A stretch of 64,000 bases of DNA from Methanolobus psychrophilus R15. Its GTDB lineage: Archaea; Halobacteriota; Methanosarcinia; Methanosarcinales; Methanosarcinaceae. The stretch is taken from the NCBI GenBank assembly GCA_000306725.1, contig CP003083.1:2716042-2780041 (forward strand). The letters run 5' to 3'. The notes under the pieces were generated by a model that worked only from the letters and a program-made list of their open reading frames with translations, ran no database searches and was not told the DNA's origin. Below, one piece after another: positions 47,036 to 55,942 of this stretch. The position numbers were made by a program, and so were the translations under genes. How positions within the stretch are numbered: position 1 is the first letter of the stretch; every line of letters begins with the position of its first letter.

Positions 47036-48103
47036 TCAAAGATCGCTTTTTCTTGATGCTTCATCAGGCAGCGCCACAAGGCCGATGCTCGCCTTTATTA
47101 CAGGGACTTCATCTCCTTCTGAAGCATTGAAAGGAACAGGTATCTTAACCGTGACCGTCTCAAAATTATCCGGGTCAAGCAGCATCATTTCGTCTTTCTC
47201 CATGGAAACGACTACTGCCTTTTTAGCAGTGCTCCTCTTTGCGATGAGCGCGAAACCTTTCATGTCATCTGGTGATGAAATGAACCTGCCACTTTTGATA
47301 AGATCCGTCCCGGTCACGCTTTTTGAGAACTTCTTTATTTCGACAACCTTATCCTTGAACTCGATTATATCCCCCGGCATGAACTCAGGAAGCCTGAGAG
47401 AGAATGTCATTCTGTAAACGTCTTTTCCATCCTTTCTTCCAAAAAGGGAAGAAGATTCAGCAAAGCCTCCTCCAAGCTCGGCTACTATCTCTTTACAAAC
47501 AATTCTGGTCGCATTGGCAGATCCCATATACAGGTCGATACCATCCCTTGCCTCCGCGGAATTAGTTATGAAGGCTGTCCTGTCGCCCTTCTTCTGCATT
47601 TTGTCCAGCGTGTTGTTTATTATCTGCATGCATCTTTTCTTTTCTTCTTCTGTAGGATGACGGCTGGCTGCCCTTATCTGGAGTATTGCCTCAAAGTAAT
47701 TGCCTGACATCCTGCTGCACATATCGCAGGCTATGCGGGTTATGCGCGCTTCAGTTTCGATGCTCTGCTGAACCGGTTCTCCAAGGATGGTGGCAGAGGC
47801 TTCGATCTTTACACGATACAGGTGTGGAGTCATCTGTTTTGGCTCAATGCATAATTCAATATCATCCGCCTTATCATGTATAAGTAGTGCATCCTCTGCT
47901 GTCTGTATCACAATCTCCGGGATCGTGCAGTCATTGTTCCATTTGCCTTTGAGAAGCTGTGCTCCGCAGGTCGGGCATATTTTAGCATACAGCACCAAAG
48001 GTGCTTCTATCAGATGGGATGCTTTAAAAAAGCAATCTTTGCAGAGACCGTCAATAAGTCCCTGTGTAAGTCCCCCGCATTTGGGACAGGTGATATCGTT
48101 CAT
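47036..48103 (-). CDS. nmd3: Ribosome biogenesis protein NMD3
   Basis: A 355-residue protein with two N-terminal zinc-binding regions (CPKCGG and CKDCF; then CPTCG) and a third Cys pair (CDMC). It continues with the eIF5A/eL22-like core typical of Nmd3. In eukaryotes Nmd3 exports the 60S subunit, and the archaeal protein presumably acts in large-subunit maturation. It is followed immediately by the ATP-grasp gene. A gap of 57 bp separates it from the upstream DUF362 gene. Confidence 0.93.
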   Translation of the reverse strand: MNDITCPKCGGLTQGLIDGLCKDCFFKASHLIEAPLVLYAKICPTCGAQLLKGKWNNDCTIPEIVIQTAEDALLIHDKADDIELCIEPKQMTPHLYRVKIEASATILGEPVQQSIETEARITRIACDMCSRMSGNYFEAILQIRAASRHPTEEEKKRCMQIINNTLDKMQKKGDRTAFITNSAEARDGIDLYMGSANATRIVCKEIVAELGGGFAESSSLFGRKDGKDVYRMTFSLRLPEFMPGDIIEFKDKVVEIKKFSKSVTGTDLIKSGRFISSPDDMKGFALIAKRSTAKKAVVVSMEKDEMMLLDPDNFETVTVKIPVPFNASEGDEVPVIKASIGLVALPDEASRKSDL

Positions 48104-48160
48104 TGTCTTTCAATCCTTGAGCCGATTTATAATATTTTCGCTTATTTTCATTCTGCCTGT

Positions 48161-49216
48161 TCAGCGCAGGGAATATTGCAGGCTGCCTGCTCCTATCTTT
48201 GCAGCATACTCAACATGGATGACCGGGTCTATGTTCCACACACCGGTGAGTTGTCCCACATGGTCATGCTTCATTCTCCGGTTAATAAGGTCGATGCTTG
48301 CCACATCTATTGCAACGGGATCCTTTGATGCAAGTATCCCTATATCGCCAGCGAACGTGGGTGCGGAGAAGTTAAAACAGTCACATCCCGGGGTCAGGTT
48401 GAACATCCAGTTGATGTATCCTATCTTTCCCCCAAGGGCCTTTACAGGTCCCAGGGCCGCCTCTCCAAGCCGGGCCTGCATCTCATCGGTGAATCCTTCA
48501 GGTGGCACAATTGCCCCATACCTGCAGCTATTTGTGCATGAGAGGTCGCCTTTGCACAGTTCCGTGTTCACCCTGGCTGTGTCGCCCTCCATGTACAGTG
48601 CATCCCACAGGCACTCTGATATGCACTTGCTACAGCCTGTACATTTTTCGGGGTCGATGTCAGGTACGCCTGGTTTGTGGACAAGGGTCTTGCCTGCTTT
48701 ATCCAGACACCCCATGCCCAGGTTCTTTACGGTGCCCCCGAAGCCGGAAGCAGGATGGCCTTTGCAATGGGACAGCATTATCATTGAATCTGCCTTAGCG
48801 ATAGCTGAGGCAACCGTTATCTCATCGAGCTTTGTTCCGTTGATCCTGACGACTATACTGTCATCACCATGAAGCCCGTCGGCACAGATAAAAGGAGCTC
48901 CCATACCTGCATGTGAGAATCCGTTCGATGCCGCGGTACAGATGAGGTCCGCAGCATTGAACCTCCTGCCTTTATACAATACCGTGGTATCAGTGACAAA
49001 AGGTATGCCATCAGCTTCCTTTACAAGGTCGACTACAGTTTTGACAAGTATCGGGTGTATGTGTGTGGTGTTCCCATACTCTCCCGGGTGTATCTTCACA
49101 GCAACGATATCTCCTTCATGAACAGGCGATATCTTTGGGAACAGGGCGGTGATCTGGTCTATCTGGGTCTCATCAGCACCTATACTTTCCGCAGGTTTGA
49201 AAAAAACATCGCTCAT
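48161..49216 (-). CDS. DUF362 protein with ferredoxin clusters
   Basis: A 351-residue protein of the DUF362 family. The N-terminus has VKIHPGEYGNTTHIHP and LYKGRRFN; the middle has SHCKGHPASGFGGTVKNLGMG, a hallmark of the family. Two 4Fe-4S motifs follow: CTGCSKCISEC and a modified CKGDLSCTNSC. A redox role is likely but no substrate is known. It is the first gene in its direction, divergent from the tiny genes that begin at 49408. Confidence 0.92.
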   Translation of the reverse strand: MSDVFFKPAESIGADETQIDQITALFPKISPVHEGDIVAVKIHPGEYGNTTHIHPILVKTVVDLVKEADGIPFVTDTTVLYKGRRFNAADLICTAASNGFSHAGMGAPFICADGLHGDDSIVVRINGTKLDEITVASAIAKADSMIMLSHCKGHPASGFGGTVKNLGMGCLDKAGKTLVHKPGVPDIDPEKCTGCSKCISECLWDALYMEGDTARVNTELCKGDLSCTNSCRYGAIVPPEGFTDEMQARLGEAALGPVKALGGKIGYINWMFNLTPGCDCFNFSAPTFAGDIGILASKDPVAIDVASIDLINRRMKHDHVGQLTGVWNIDPVIHVEYAAKIGAGSLQYSLR

Positions 49217-49407
49217 CTGGATTCCTCTGTCGTTAATAGTCTTCTGAGTATATGTATGTGCATCCTGGCATTATTTTTCTTTTATACATTCGGTGTGTTT
49301 CTATAGTGCCTATATATTCAATATTGATATATACAGATTATTTACATCAAATATATCTATTCAAAAGCAATTCTATACTCTGTAAGAGAGAAAAGGAGTA
49401 ATGAATT

Positions 49408-49560
49408 ATGCGAAATGTTCAAAAGTGTATAAAAACATATAAGTGTCAGAAGATGGATACTGAATATAGGTCCATTGTAAATGGTCAATACGAAAAGTGT
49501 GTGGATGCTGATGAGCTGGATTTGATCCGGTTCATGATAGGCGGTATTGACTCAAAGTAA
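49408..49560 (+). CDS. Small Cys-containing protein 1
   Basis: A 50-residue protein (start MRNVQKCIKTYKCQKMD) with three Cys, at 7, 13 and 31. AAGGAG lies 8 nt before the ATG. It ends TAA at 49558-49560. It is too short for any family call. The paired AT-rich promoter region (CTATATATTC near 49306 and further TATA-like motifs to 49360) is upstream and shared divergently with the DUF362 gene. Confidence 0.5.
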   Translation: MRNVQKCIKTYKCQKMDTEYRSIVNGQYEKCVDADELDLIRFMIGGIDSK

Positions 49561-49595
49561 AGCTGGGGAAAACCGGACAATGAAGGGGGCTTCAT

Positions 49596-49763
49596 ATGAC
49601 CAGAAGGGACGGTACGTCGTGTGAGTACTGTGGCACCGGGCTTAAGAGACAGTTTGTAGGATCGAATGTGTTCTACTACTGTAAAAGGTGCGGCAGGATC
49701 ACTTCAGGAAACGACATTACCTTAGTAGGATCAGATTGTAGTATGGTGGGAGCATGTGTGTAA
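49596..49763 (+). CDS. Small zinc-ribbon protein
   Basis: A 55-residue protein with CEYCG and, 20 residues later, CKRCGR: a classic zinc ribbon. Two more Cys follow near the C-terminus. GAAGGGGG is just upstream of the ATG. It overlaps the next small gene by 10 bp, indicating coupled translation. It likely binds zinc and a nucleic acid or protein, but the target is unknown. Confidence 0.65.
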   Translation: MTRRDGTSCEYCGTGLKRQFVGSNVFYYCKRCGRITSGNDITLVGSDCSMVGACV

Positions 49764-49933
49764 TAGAAACGATGGGGTACTCGAAAGAGAACAAGTTAAT
49801 GTACTGTACCAGTTGCATCATTTATAGGAAAACGGGTAAGTGCGAATATCTCAGGTATCTTGAGTCAAAGGTCACAGTTGACCTTGCAAAAGATCTGGTT
49901 CAGGAGATGTCTGCCACAGATTGCGGTCTTTAA
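49754..49933 (+). CDS. Small Cys-containing protein 2
   Basis: A 59-residue protein beginning MCVIETMGYSKENKLMYC, with a C-x2-C pair (CTSC) and a Cys nine residues on (GKCEY), then a helix VDLAKDLVQEM and a final Cys. The start ATG lies inside the end of the zinc-ribbon gene. It is followed by a convergent hypothetical gene. The Cys spacing suggests metal binding. Confidence 0.6.
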   Translation: MCVIETMGYSKENKLMYCTSCIIYRKTGKCEYLRYLESKVTVDLAKDLVQEMSATDCGL

Positions 49934-49960
49934 TAAGGGCTTCTTCCAGGGACGTGTGTG

Positions 49961-50308
49961 TCACTGGATGAACCAGTCTACATAGGCCATGATATCTCTT
50001 TTTTGCCATTCGTGCAGCTTAGGCGGGCTATCCTTGCGGGAAGCATCAAAAAGAGCTTCAAGCTGCTCTCTGTCAAGTACATGAACTTTGTACTTTCCAC
50101 CGGCACTATCGCGGATGAAGTATCCAGGCTCCATGGAATCCGATTTCTTCCACATGCTTATCTTATCGTAATTCCATAATGTATTAGCCCATTCTGCAAG
50201 CTTGCGTATGTGCTCATCAGTAACACCCGCAACATCCCCTATTATTGTGCAATGCTTACCGTTTTTTGTAAGCTCAAGGCTATTCTCACTTCGTATAATA
50301 AGTTCCAT
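49961..50308 (-). CDS. Hypothetical soluble protein
   Basis: A 115-residue protein (start MELIIRSENSLELTKNG) with mixed alpha/beta character, a basic middle and Trp residues near the C-terminus (DIMAYVDWF). No signal or membrane segment. I do not recognise its family. It lies between the small Cys genes and cdhE, in the same direction as the cdh operon but 115 bp after it. Confidence 0.6.
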   Translation of the reverse strand: MELIIRSENSLELTKNGKHCTIIGDVAGVTDEHIRKLAEWANTLWNYDKISMWKKSDSMEPGYFIRDSAGGKYKVHVLDREQLEALFDASRKDSPPKLHEWQKRDIMAYVDWFIQ

Positions 50309-50423
50309 GGTTTCACATATTAGAATTTAATAAGTCCTATAATAGTATTGTGATGCCCTTTTGATATTGTCAGGAAAAATAGTAAGACCCCTGTAATTAA
50401 GATACAGGGATCAACTGGTAAAG

Positions 50424-51833
50424 TTACTTATTTTTCGGAGGCCAGTTCTTCTCCAGCCAGCCTGGTATACGGCCTGAGTCCGCGGGACCTATAAGTACCC
50501 TGGATCCGGTCTCATCCTCAACATCTCCCTGCAGGCGTGCTGAAAGTCCAGGCAGGATGATGGTGTTGTGGGATGTGTCATCTTTCATATTGAATCCGGA
50601 GTCTTCGATTCCCTTCTTTATTTTGGCAGCCGTAAGCTGGCCACCTGCCACAGCAGCCTCAACACCAATTCCGTCAGTGTCGATAGCCCAGAGGAAGCAG
50701 TCTATCTTGTTGGAGGATATGTCGCTCTCCACAGTATAGTATGTAAGGGCGAAGTTGGTAGTCACGAACACAGGTGAATCCTTTGTAGGGGACCCGATCT
50801 TGTACATTCCGGGGTCAACGGTCACAGGTTTTCTCGGGTCTGTGTATATCGTATCACGGATGTGCAGTTCCGGCAGCATCGCATAAGGTTCGATGCTGTG
50901 GAGGATCATTATGTCTCCGTACTTTATGGTGAACACTGAAGCGACAACAGTCTCCCAGTAGGACGCGCTTACGGGATCGTCGTGGACCATCCATGCGGTT
51001 AGCGGTACTGCCATGAGCGGGTATGCTATCTCCCGGTCGCCGTCTATACCTGCCCTGCGTATCTTGATGAAGTTACTGAAAGTTTCCTTAAGCTGCTTTC
51101 CTGAGGGGAATGTTCCCGGGTCGAGCACAAGTTTCTCGATACCCATCTCGGCAAAGGTCTTTGCGAGTGATTTCAGCAGATCGAGGTCATTGGGTGCGAA
51201 GAGAGTTACAGGCACATCGTACTCGAGAGCCAGGGCAGCCACCTGTTGCCAGTTGTCCTTGTTTGCGGCATACAGCAGCGGGTTCCTGTCTTTTGCAACT
51301 TCAAGTCCGGCCTTCAGCACTTCCGGGTTGAATGAACAGAGCACCAAAGGCATGTCTGTTGTCTCAACGACCTTCTTCACTGCAGATGCGAATTTTTTGG
51401 GGTCGTTGGATGTGCTGCGCACAGCTACCATGTCAACGGTCAGGAAGTTGCCTACATAGAATTTCTTAAAATCCTGTATCTTATTCACTCTTTCCACAAG
51501 ATCTTTCTCGTCCATGGTGTCCCATACATCATAGGCCAGTGCAGTCTGGTTAAAGAATGTCAGCTTGTGGCGGTAGAGTACATCATCGCCGCCGATCTTC
51601 ACGACCTTCTCACCGACACCGATCTCGACCTGTCTGATCTCGGGTGCGAGCAGTCCCTGAAGCTGATCGAGTTTTTTCCTGAACTTGTCCTCGAGCATCG
51701 GGGTACATTCACTGAGTTTCTTGGATCTGTCTATCAGGTGCGAGGCAAATGCCATACATGTCTGCTCACCGCATATTGCGCAGTTTGTACCGGGCAGGTA
51801 CTTGTAAGCCTCAAGAGGGCTGTTGATCTTCAT
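50424..51833 (-). CDS. cdhE: ACDS complex gamma subunit (corrinoid Fe-S protein large subunit)
   Basis: Carries the methyl group between tetrahydrosarcinapterin and the acetyl-CoA synthase site via a corrinoid. The N-terminal 4Fe-4S site is complete: Cys18, Cys21, Cys26 and Cys43 (CAICGEQTC then SEC). The TIM-barrel and the corrinoid-binding C-terminus (GIGVEAAVAGGQLTAAKI) follow. Length 469 aa is standard. It is the last gene of cdhABC-cooC-cdhDE, 3 bp after cdhD. Confidence 0.97.
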   Translation of the reverse strand: MKINSPLEAYKYLPGTNCAICGEQTCMAFASHLIDRSKKLSECTPMLEDKFRKKLDQLQGLLAPEIRQVEIGVGEKVVKIGGDDVLYRHKLTFFNQTALAYDVWDTMDEKDLVERVNKIQDFKKFYVGNFLTVDMVAVRSTSNDPKKFASAVKKVVETTDMPLVLCSFNPEVLKAGLEVAKDRNPLLYAANKDNWQQVAALALEYDVPVTLFAPNDLDLLKSLAKTFAEMGIEKLVLDPGTFPSGKQLKETFSNFIKIRRAGIDGDREIAYPLMAVPLTAWMVHDDPVSASYWETVVASVFTIKYGDIMILHSIEPYAMLPELHIRDTIYTDPRKPVTVDPGMYKIGSPTKDSPVFVTTNFALTYYTVESDISSNKIDCFLWAIDTDGIGVEAAVAGGQLTAAKIKKGIEDSGFNMKDDTSHNTIILPGLSARLQGDVEDETGSRVLIGPADSGRIPGWLEKNWPPKNK

Positions 51834-51836
51834 GTT

Positions 51837-53168
51837 TTACACCTCCGCTCCAATCCAGTTACTGATGTCCAGCTCTTCAGCCTCGATAGAGCCATAGAGT
51901 GTCTGGGTTATTTCCTTGAGCACCTGAACAGATGTCGGGTGCATCATCATGAACATGTCGTTACCTGCAAGCGAGAGTGCAAGGCCTGTGACAATTTCCC
52001 ATATAGGGCCACGATATTCTCTCGGGCCCCAGTCCGAGTCCTGCTTCAGCGGGGATGCTACCATCCATGACTCACGGGCACCCCAGGCGTTGGTAGTACC
52101 GGAGGACATCGGGAATGTCAGTTCGTCGTCGCCCATTAGACCTGCGAGCCTTATACGCTCCATGTTGGTATATGCGTAGTCAAGTCCGTATCCCAGTGCT
52201 GCGGTTGTCGGGTCCATTACAATACTGTCCCTTGGGACCTTGCACTGCTTCATGAGCTTCCTGTTAAGTTCCTTCTGGGCATTGATCTCAAGTTGTGTCC
52301 ATGAAAGCACAACATGGCCATGTTCCACAGCAGCCCTTGCAATCCTCTCATAGTCCAGATTAAGGCTTGCCGAAGCGAGCAGCACACGCTCACCGGCTGC
52401 AACCTCTGCGGCTTTTTCCAGCACTTCAGGGTCTTTCTCAGGATTTCCTGAACCGCCAATGACAATAGGTACGTCCACTGCCTGTAATACATCCTCTACA
52501 ACCTTTGCAGCATCCCTTGCAGAAGTATCCTTGATGAGGGGATCAGTGGAGATGAGGTGAATGGTCACCATGTCCGCATTGAAATCACGAACGACCTTCT
52601 TGGCCCATTCCGCAGGGTCATTGATAACATCATCATAATTGGACTTGACAGCTTTTGCCATTCCAATGGGCATGTCAAACACGTCCATTGTCACGTAGTT
52701 CCTGTGAGGCATTGCGGCGTCAAAATAATAAGGAAGCGCATTCTCTCCGCCGATCGTCACTGTGCTCTTCCTGGAACCTCCGTCTGCTGATGTGGCACCT
52801 AATGTCACTTCCTGGATAGGGTTGTTCCAGTTGCTCATCTTTGCGACCTCAAACTTAGAGGTCAGAAGCTCCTGCATCCTTGAAGTAGTCCCAAGTGAAG
52901 GTGCCTGGGGCCCAGGGATGCCATTCATGCCAAAAGCAGATGCGAATAACTGTTCCGCAGGGAACCCGAGCATCCTTCCTATATTGGCCATGTGCAGGGA
53001 TATCTGTGATATCTCGCTTCCAAGCGCATAGGCCAGCGCAGGGTTAAGCCCTCCGCCACCTGTGATATTCAGTTCGATGTCGCCTTCAATGGTCACTCCT
53101 TCGAGAGACTCTATATTGAGTTCCTGCAACATCTCAGTAAGTTGCGTCAACTTCATTTTCTGTGTCAT
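51837..53168 (-). CDS. cdhD: ACDS complex delta subunit (corrinoid Fe-S protein small subunit)
   Basis: Forms the corrinoid iron-sulfur heterodimer with CdhE. The TIM-barrel fold shows [40 protein letters not shown], and [26 protein letters not shown]. The N-terminal 90 residues are the typical leader part of archaeal CdhD. Start set at 53168 (MTQKMK): GGTGG is about 7 nt before it, and the frame extends to 53174. Confidence 0.97.
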   Translation of the reverse strand: MTQKMKLTQLTEMLQELNIESLEGVTIEGDIELNITGGGGLNPALAYALGSEISQISLHMANIGRMLGFPAEQLFASAFGMNGIPGPQAPSLGTTSRMQELLTSKFEVAKMSNWNNPIQEVTLGATSADGGSRKSTVTIGGENALPYYFDAAMPHRNYVTMDVFDMPIGMAKAVKSNYDDVINDPAEWAKKVVRDFNADMVTIHLISTDPLIKDTSARDAAKVVEDVLQAVDVPIVIGGSGNPEKDPEVLEKAAEVAAGERVLLASASLNLDYERIARAAVEHGHVVLSWTQLEINAQKELNRKLMKQCKVPRDSIVMDPTTAALGYGLDYAYTNMERIRLAGLMGDDELTFPMSSGTTNAWGARESWMVASPLKQDSDWGPREYRGPIWEIVTGLALSLAGNDMFMMMHPTSVQVLKEITQTLYGSIEAEELDISNWIGAEV

Positions 53169-53211
53169 GTGCATTCCACCATGTAATGATACTCTTGAGT
53201 TAGAAACCTGA

Positions 53212-53964
53212 TCACAAACCCAGCTTTGCAGCTATTTTCTCAATTTCCCTGACTGCAGCCGAATTGTCAGGAAGCTCGAACAACGGCTCTCCGGCAAGAT
53301 CCTTGCGGATGAGCATCTCGTCAACAGGGATCATCCCTATAAGCTCCAGCCCGAGTTCCTTCGCTGTGCTTGCTATAGTTTCGCGGTTTGTTTCTGTGAC
53401 CTTGTTTGCAATAACATAAATATTTGATACATCTGTCTCCATCTCATCCACAAGTTCCCGGATGCGCTCAGCAGTCCGCAATCCCCGGCGGGACCCATCC
53501 GTCACCACGATCAGGTCGTCCACTTTGCGGAAGATCCTGCGGCTGAAGTGCTCCAGCCCGGCCTCAGCGTCAATGATGAGGATGTCATAGTTGTCCACAA
53601 GCTTGTCCATGATGCCGCGCAGGAGGTTATTGACGTAGCAATAACAACCTGCACCTTCGGGTCTGCCCATGACCAGCAGGTCATACTTTGGCATTTCCTC
53701 GATGATCTCGTACAGCTTTGACTTGAGCACTGACTCCTTATTGGAGTCAGGAGGCAGGTTATCTCGCTCGCTGTGCATGAACTCCTTGATGTCGCCGATG
53801 GTCTTGCTAACCTCGCAGCCAAGGGTTTCGGGAAGGTTTGTATCGGGGTCGGCATCGACTGCAAGGATGACTTTGTTCCCCTTTGCAAGCTGGCGTATCA
53901 GAAGGGCCGACGTTGCAGTCTTTCCTGTTCCGCCCTTGCCTGTCACTGCAATGATCCTGGCCAC
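53212..53964 (-). CDS. cooC: CooC-like nickel-insertion ATPase
   Basis: A MinD/CooC-type P-loop ATPase of 250 residues: GKGGTGKT at residues 10-17, then [17 protein letters not shown], and the metal-binding-type [16 protein letters not shown] with C-x-C. CooC proteins dimerise and insert nickel in carbon monoxide dehydrogenase clusters. Its place between cdhC and cdhD fits maturation of the ACDS metal sites. Confidence 0.95.
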   Translation of the reverse strand: MARIIAVTGKGGTGKTATSALLIRQLAKGNKVILAVDADPDTNLPETLGCEVSKTIGDIKEFMHSERDNLPPDSNKESVLKSKLYEIIEEMPKYDLLVMGRPEGAGCYCYVNNLLRGIMDKLVDNYDILIIDAEAGLEHFSRRIFRKVDDLIVVTDGSRRGLRTAERIRELVDEMETDVSNIYVIANKVTETNRETIASTAKELGLELIGMIPVDEMLIRKDLAGEPLFELPDNSAAVREIEKIAAKLGL

Positions 53965-53975
53965 AGAATACCTCT

Positions 53976-55397
53976 TTAATCCTCTTTCAGGATGGTGATC
54001 TTGTCAACGGTCACCTTTGCATTCTTCAGGATGATCCTGACCCCGCCGGAACCGCCACCCATCATTGGCATGGCCGGCATGAAGTTGGCTGGCATCTGCA
54101 TCATCTGCGGTGCAGCAAATCCTGCCTGGGGAGTTGCCTGTGCTTTTGCCGGTGCTTCCTCTTCTACCTCTTCTTCTGCTTCTTCTTCCACCCATCTCTC
54201 CAGTATCGGATGATTCTTCTCTCTCAGGAAATTCCTTAGGGAATCAATATCCTTTGCATCATCTTCGGTAGCAATCTTCTCGCGTATGTCTTCGGGCATA
54301 TCCTGGAGTATTTTTTCCTTGAGCATCTTTGGCATCCAAACCACTCTGTTCCAGCCACCGTCAGCCTGGATGAATTTGGGTGAGCGGAAGTAGTTGACGC
54401 CTACTCCGAGGAAACCTACAACCTGTTTTCCTCCGCCGGTCTGTCCTGCCATTGTGGAGAATTGCAGCCCGTTGGGCGCCGTGCCTGCGAAATCCCTGTC
54501 TACCCAGCCAATTCCATCAACTTCAGGAATATAGAATCCTACAACTTCAAAGCAACCGCAGGAAGTGTGTGGGTATTCCATGAAGGAGTGCAGCTTGATA
54601 CGGTCGTATTCACCGCTTGAAAGCTTCTTTGCGAACTCGTTCACGCCTGAGTACTCTCCGGATTCGGCATCCAGGAGCTCTCCCTTGGGGATAGCGAACT
54701 GTGGCCCCTCGGGGTCCACCTTTGCGGCTGCTCTTCCGTCAAACCAGTTAATGGCACCACAGAGGGATATCCTGTCAGGGGTAACGACACATACATTTGT
54801 AGGTGCGAAGGAGGCACATAATGTACACCCATAAAAGGTGTCAACATCTTCATCATGCAGGCCGCGTGTCCTCTCGTCCCTTGCCTTGTAGACTGCTCTT
54901 GTGTTCTCGATCTCTTTCTCGATCTCGTCCATATCGGTGATATAGATAGCTTCGACCTTCTCTATAAAAGGGAGTTCGTTTTTGAAGAGCATCATCACCG
55001 CCTTTGCGATATGCTCAAAGGAATTCAGCCCTTTGCTGACAGCTTCCTTACCCACCCTGATCCACACATCGTCTCTCTGGTTGAGGTGCATCATGCCCTG
55101 GATGTAGTTCTGGAATTCGTGGTTCCTTCTTTCTACTATGGACTCAAGGTCAGTTTCCACAAGTTCACCTGCGATCTTGTAGATCATTGCGAATGGGTAT
55201 CGTGAACCCTCTTCCATATCCGAGAGATCGGGTCCGATGAGTGTGAACCTGCCATCCTCAACATCATTCATATCTGCAGCCCTTACAAGCTCAAAACCCT
55301 TGGATTTCGGACCTGCAAGCTCGACATGCATGCCTTCTTTTCTTATTCTCTCTCCCTCGAACATAGGAGATATCTCAAAAGGAAATTCATCTGCCAT
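53976..55397 (-). CDS. cdhC: ACDS complex beta subunit (acetyl-CoA synthase)
   Basis: The A-cluster subunit that forms the C-C and C-S bonds of acetyl-CoA. The cysteines of the A cluster lie in GCTLCASFAPTNVC and SCGCFEV, as in CdhC of Methanosarcina. The Pro/Ala/Met-rich region near the C-terminus (QMPANFMPAMPMMGGG) is a normal linker in archaeal CdhC. The start at 55397 gives the typical N-terminus (MADEFPFEIS); the frame extends to 55424. Confidence 0.97.
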   Translation of the reverse strand: MADEFPFEISPMFEGERIRKEGMHVELAGPKSKGFELVRAADMNDVEDGRFTLIGPDLSDMEEGSRYPFAMIYKIAGELVETDLESIVERRNHEFQNYIQGMMHLNQRDDVWIRVGKEAVSKGLNSFEHIAKAVMMLFKNELPFIEKVEAIYITDMDEIEKEIENTRAVYKARDERTRGLHDEDVDTFYGCTLCASFAPTNVCVVTPDRISLCGAINWFDGRAAAKVDPEGPQFAIPKGELLDAESGEYSGVNEFAKKLSSGEYDRIKLHSFMEYPHTSCGCFEVVGFYIPEVDGIGWVDRDFAGTAPNGLQFSTMAGQTGGGKQVVGFLGVGVNYFRSPKFIQADGGWNRVVWMPKMLKEKILQDMPEDIREKIATEDDAKDIDSLRNFLREKNHPILERWVEEEAEEEVEEEAPAKAQATPQAGFAAPQMMQMPANFMPAMPMMGGGSGGVRIILKNAKVTVDKITILKED

Positions 55398-55427
55398 GAT
55401 TATTTCTCCGCGTTTAGTATCCAATGA

Positions 55428-55940
55428 TCACAGATTCTCGATAAATTCATCAAGTGCTTCAACATGCACTTCAGGCTTCAGGTTGCCAAAGGACAAAGTC
55501 GCATTCTGCATGAAATGTCTTTCGATTGCAATGGTCTTCAGGTCCGAGAAGTTCTTGAAGCCGGAAAGTACCTGGTCCAGGTAGTATTTCTTGTGTCCAA
55601 GGAAGAGTATCATATCATATGAACCCTGCCCGTCAAGTCCCTTCCAGTTCTTGTCCCCGAGGTAATGGGCCAGTGCATGAATGTTGATATATTTTGCATT
55701 CACGCCCTTGCCATGGAAGACATTGATGGCATGGCCTGTCGCAGCTATCTGCACGCCCTTCTTTCCAATAGCAATAGCCCTCTGTGCAAGCTGCTCGTTG
55801 TCAACGATCTCAGAGCCAGCTACCAGAAGCGGTTTCTTTGCTTTTGATATCAGCTTAGCTGCGACATTGGGGTTGACCGGCTTTGCGGTCTTTGTTCCCC
55901 AGGTGGTATACATAAGTGTGTTCTTGGTCGTGTCTACCAT
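55428..55940 (-). CDS. cdhB: ACDS complex epsilon subunit
   Basis: The small partner of CdhA in the alpha2epsilon2 carbon monoxide dehydrogenase. A 170-residue protein from the ATG at 55940, with [16 protein letters not shown] and [32 protein letters not shown], matching CdhB. It begins 2 bp after cdhA ends; the open frame extends into cdhA, so the ATG at 55940 is the real start. Confidence 0.96.
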   Translation of the reverse strand: MVDTTKNTLMYTTWGTKTAKPVNPNVAAKLISKAKKPLLVAGSEIVDNEQLAQRAIAIGKKGVQIAATGHAINVFHGKGVNAKYINIHALAHYLGDKNWKGLDGQGSYDMILFLGHKKYYLDQVLSGFKNFSDLKTIAIERHFMQNATLSFGNLKPEVHVEALDEFIENL

Positions 55941-55942
55941 TT

